Positions 5,777-8,026 of a DNA stretch of 8,026 nucleotides are shown piece after piece; the first letter of the stretch is position 1; each line of letters begins with the position of its first letter. The notes beneath the pieces are model-generated. The model made no database searches, was not told the DNA's origin, and saw nothing but the letters and a program-made list of their open reading frames with translations. The DNA comes from Puniceicoccales bacterium (GTDB taxonomy: Bacteria > Verrucomicrobiota > Verrucomicrobiia > Opitutales > JAIRLM01), in assembly GCA_031254835.1 (NCBI GenBank), contig JAIRTQ010000098.1, positions 1 through 8,026 of the forward strand, read 5' to 3'. Made by a program: the position numbers and the translations under genes.

Positions 5777-7180
5777 ATGAGTCGCCGTTTGCCGTTTCTT
5801 TTTTCCCTTTTTCTCTTGGCGGGCTGCGCGCTTCCACTCCGAGAACGAGATGTCTTTCGCTGCGAGCCAATCGCCGTCGGGACCGCCCCAGGGAACGTTC
5901 CGGCCGGCGTCCTTCCGCCTCGGCCGCGGGGCGCCGGCGAACTGATCGGCACGGTTGACCTGGACCTCGCCCTGCTGACTGAGATCGCGTTCGAAAATAG
6001 TCCCGAAATCCGGCGCAGCTGGCAGATGGCGCAGGTTGCTGCGGCGCAGCGGGGAAAGGCCCTGTGCGCTTTCGTGCCGACGCTGAGTGCTACGGGATCG
6101 GCCACGCGGCAGCGGATCGAAAATCCAATTCAGGGCGGAAAACCACTCTCTGTGACCATTTTCAGCGAACCGTCCCTTCATTTGAACTACGTACTTTTCA
6201 CCTTTGGCGCGACGCGGGCGGCGGCGGACGCCTTCGGACGGAGTCTGGCCGTCGCCCGCTTTCAGTACAACCGCTCTCTCCAGACCCTTCTCTATCGCGT
6301 TCAGGTGGCTTACTTCGCGCTGGACAGCGCCCTGGCTACGCTGGCCGTGCGGGAGGTCAACCTGCGCGATGCCACGGAGCTGCAAAACTTGGAAGAAATC
6401 CGCATGCAGTCAGGGCTTAGCAACCGGCAAAGCCTTTGCCAAGCGCGGGCCGGAGTCCTACGGGCGCGGGGGCAGCTGGAGGCGGCGCAGGCGAACGTGG
6501 AACGGGCACGGGCGGCGTTGGCAGAAGCGGTTGGCGTGCGAATTTCGTCGGCCTTTCGCATAACGCGGAGCCAGTTGCCGGAAAAGGTAGAGGCTCTTGA
6601 TGGCGACGTGGAAGAGATGGTGGCGAAGGCGCTGTCTATGCGGCAAGATCTGATGGCCGCCCATTCCCAGTGGCAGGCGGCCCGAAGCTGGGAGCGGGCT
6701 GCGCGGGACAATTTCCTGCCGCAGCTGGTGATTTCCGCCGATGGGACCCTGAGCGACTACCGCAATTTCGGCCGATCGAAGACGTTCAGCGCTTCCGTCG
6801 GACTCAGCTGGGATGTTTTCGGCAGCTGCGGAAAATCCTTCCAGCTCCGCGAGCAGCGGGCCCAGCGACGGGCCGCCCGGGAGGGCTTGCGGGCCGCGGA
6901 ACTACAAGCGGCGGGGGAAGTTTGGACTCAGTACTTTGCCTACCGTTCCGCCCATCGGCAGCTGCTTTCCGGCCGGGCACTTTTGGAAGTTGCCCAGGAG
7001 TCCTTTTCTGCGGCCGAAATCGCCTACCGCAGCGGCCTCTGCGGCTTTTTGGACCTGCTAAGCGCACAAACGGCCCTGGCGTCCGCCCGCGAAACGCTGG
7101 TGGCTGCGGAAAATGCCTTTTCTACGGCCCTGGCGGCGCTAGCCTATGCCGTTGGCGATTTGAAGGCGGCTGGAATCTAG
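5777..7180 (+). CDS. Outer-membrane efflux lipoprotein (OEP/TolC-superfamily outer-membrane factor)
   Basis: Such proteins form trimeric outer-membrane channels with a periplasmic alpha-barrel, through which RND-type pumps expel drugs, metals or other compounds. The N-terminus is a lipoprotein signal: basic start, hydrophobic core, then lipobox LAGC with Cys17 as the lipidated residue. The 467 residues carry two OEP repeats. The first covers roughly 62-255, with the strand region LNYVLFTFGATRAAADA (136-152) and long helices around 175-250. The second covers roughly 280-460, with VGLSWDVFG (341-349) and the typical ending AYRSGLCGFLDLLSAQTAL (416-434). This matches OprM/CusC-type factors (about 460-490 residues). 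No strong Shine-Dalgarno precedes the ATG at 5777; it is chosen because it gives a complete lipoprotein signal. The adaptor gene follows after 13 nt, so the two form an operon. The substrate cannot be told. Confidence 0.92.
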   Translation: MSRRLPFLFSLFLLAGCALPLRERDVFRCEPIAVGTAPGNVPAGVLPPRPRGAGELIGTVDLDLALLTEIAFENSPEIRRSWQMAQVAAAQRGKALCAFVPTLSATGSATRQRIENPIQGGKPLSVTIFSEPSLHLNYVLFTFGATRAAADAFGRSLAVARFQYNRSLQTLLYRVQVAYFALDSALATLAVREVNLRDATELQNLEEIRMQSGLSNRQSLCQARAGVLRARGQLEAAQANVERARAALAEAVGVRISSAFRITRSQLPEKVEALDGDVEEMVAKALSMRQDLMAAHSQWQAARSWERAARDNFLPQLVISADGTLSDYRNFGRSKTFSASVGLSWDVFGSCGKSFQLREQRAQRRAAREGLRAAELQAAGEVWTQYFAYRSAHRQLLSGRALLEVAQESFSAAEIAYRSGLCGFLDLLSAQTALASARETLVAAENAFSTALAALAYAVGDLKAAGI

Positions 7181-7193
7181 AGGAAATTTGATC

Positions 7194-8026
7194 ATGGGAT
7201 ATTTTTGCAAAAATTTTCTGCGAACCGGGGCCATCCTGCTTCTCCTGGCCGGCTGCCGTCCGTCGGTGACTCCCAACGCAGAACGGGTAGTGCCGGTGAA
7301 GATCTTCAGCGCCATCGAGCGGACCGTGCCGCTCTACGTCGACGCCATCGGCAGCTGCGTGGCCTACGAGACTGTGGACGTGGTCCCGTCCGTTTCCGGC
7401 TATTTACTATCGGAGCATTTCGAGCAGGGCCGACCCGTCGAAAAGGGGCAGCTGCTCTACCGCATTGACCCGCGCCTTAGCGAAGCCCAATTGAGTCAAG
7501 CCCAAGGGAATTTGCAAATTGCCGAAGCGCAGCTGGCCCTGGAACGGTCCCGCCTGGAGCGCACGCAACCCCTGCTGGTGGGCCACTATGTCTCAGCCCA
7601 GGACTTTGCCGCGCTGAAGGCTGCCGTCGAGCAGGCGGAAGGGCGGGTGGCGGTGGCCAAGGGGAATTTGGCCCAGGCTGAAACGATGCTGAGCTACTGT
7701 ACGGTGCGGGCGCCTATCAGCGGTCTGACCGGCTGCAAATTGTCCAATGTGGGCAATTTGGCGGGTCCTTCGCAGCCGCTTCTCCGCATCCAGCGCGTGG
7801 ACCCCCTCTATGTGGATTTCTCCGTCTCGGAGAACGAGTTCCCGGAGCTGTACGCCCATTTTGCCCGGAGCGGCCATCTCGATTGCATCGTGCAGCTCAT
7901 TGCCGATCCGAAAAAATCCACACCCGCTCGGATGGAAATTATTAACAGTCAAGTGACGGCCCAGTCAGGGAGCGTCAAACTGCGAGCGCTAATGGAAAAT
8001 CCAGATTTTGTCTTTTGGCCCGGCGA
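7194..8026 (+). CDS. Periplasmic adaptor (membrane fusion) lipoprotein of an RND efflux system, 3' end outside the window
   Basis: This adaptor would bridge an inner-membrane RND pump and the outer-membrane factor encoded just upstream. The frame starts at ATG 7194, with AGAGGA (7179-7184) 9 nt before it, and stays open for 277 codons to the window edge; no stop is seen. The signal is lipoprotein-type with LAGC at 18-21 (Cys21 lipidated), as in AcrA/MexA. Next come the first half of the barrel-sandwich domain (about 60-93, VSGYLLSEHFEQGRPVEKGQ), an alpha-helical hairpin rich in Gln, Ala and Leu (about 94-166), the second lipoyl half (CTVRAPISGLTG, 169-180) and the start of the beta-barrel (from about 203). 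The segment at 247-277 with VKLRALMENP matches the conserved 'GTxxLRAxFxNPD' region. About 100 residues are probably missing. An RND transporter gene is expected next. Confidence 0.93.
   Translation, partial: MGYFCKNFLRTGAILLLLAGCRPSVTPNAERVVPVKIFSAIERTVPLYVDAIGSCVAYETVDVVPSVSGYLLSEHFEQGRPVEKGQLLYRIDPRLSEAQLSQAQGNLQIAEAQLALERSRLERTQPLLVGHYVSAQDFAALKAAVEQAEGRVAVAKGNLAQAETMLSYCTVRAPISGLTGCKLSNVGNLAGPSQPLLRIQRVDPLYVDFSVSENEFPELYAHFARSGHLDCIVQLIADPKKSTPARMEIINSQVTAQSGSVKLRALMENPDFVFWPG

Noticed and set aside
5696..6385. Long minus-strand open frame of 229 codons
   Set aside because: It lies opposite the clearly coding outer-membrane factor gene; its composition is that of an antisense shadow of GC-rich coding DNA and it shows no family motifs.

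Overview
The window looks like a chromosomal piece of a Gram-negative bacterium. It carries a division and cell-wall (dcw) segment, rsmH-ftsL-ftsI, and the start of an efflux operon whose first two products have lipoprotein signals; such outer-membrane factor plus adaptor pairs belong to diderm cells. The conserved genes are moderately GC-rich (hand counts of 55-62% GC on sampled 60-base lines). I cannot assign a phylum from the sequence alone. A lineage in the Verrucomicrobia/PVC direction is only a guess, suggested by the absence of mraZ, the cysteine-rich envelope proteins and an unusual dcw gene order.

Layout, all on the + strand. Positions 1-155 hold the C-terminal end of a protein resembling the glucosaminidase (peptidoglycan hydrolase) family. 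Positions 156-530 are non-coding: AT-rich spacer, then a near-consensus sigma-70 promoter (338-366) and a leader of about 155-160 nt. Then come rsmH (531-1454), an ftsL-like gene (1458-1862) and ftsI (1890-3587), tightly packed with gaps of 3 and 27 nt and most likely one operon driven by that promoter. RsmH methylates 16S rRNA. FtsL is a small bitopic divisome protein. FtsI is the septal transpeptidase.

Where murE usually follows ftsI, there is instead a 671-codon gene of unknown function (3646-5661). It has one probable N-terminal transmembrane segment, many cysteines, lower GC and clearly different codon use, so it looks like an inserted or lineage-specific accessory gene. A perfect 11-bp inverted repeat straddles its stop codon.

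After a 115-nt gap an efflux operon begins. It has an outer-membrane factor lipoprotein (5777-7180) and a periplasmic adaptor lipoprotein (7194-8026, running off the window). An inner-membrane RND pump gene is expected next but is not visible. I found no tRNA, rRNA, CRISPR array, insertion sequence or convincing rho-independent terminator. The least explained element is the 671-aa gene.
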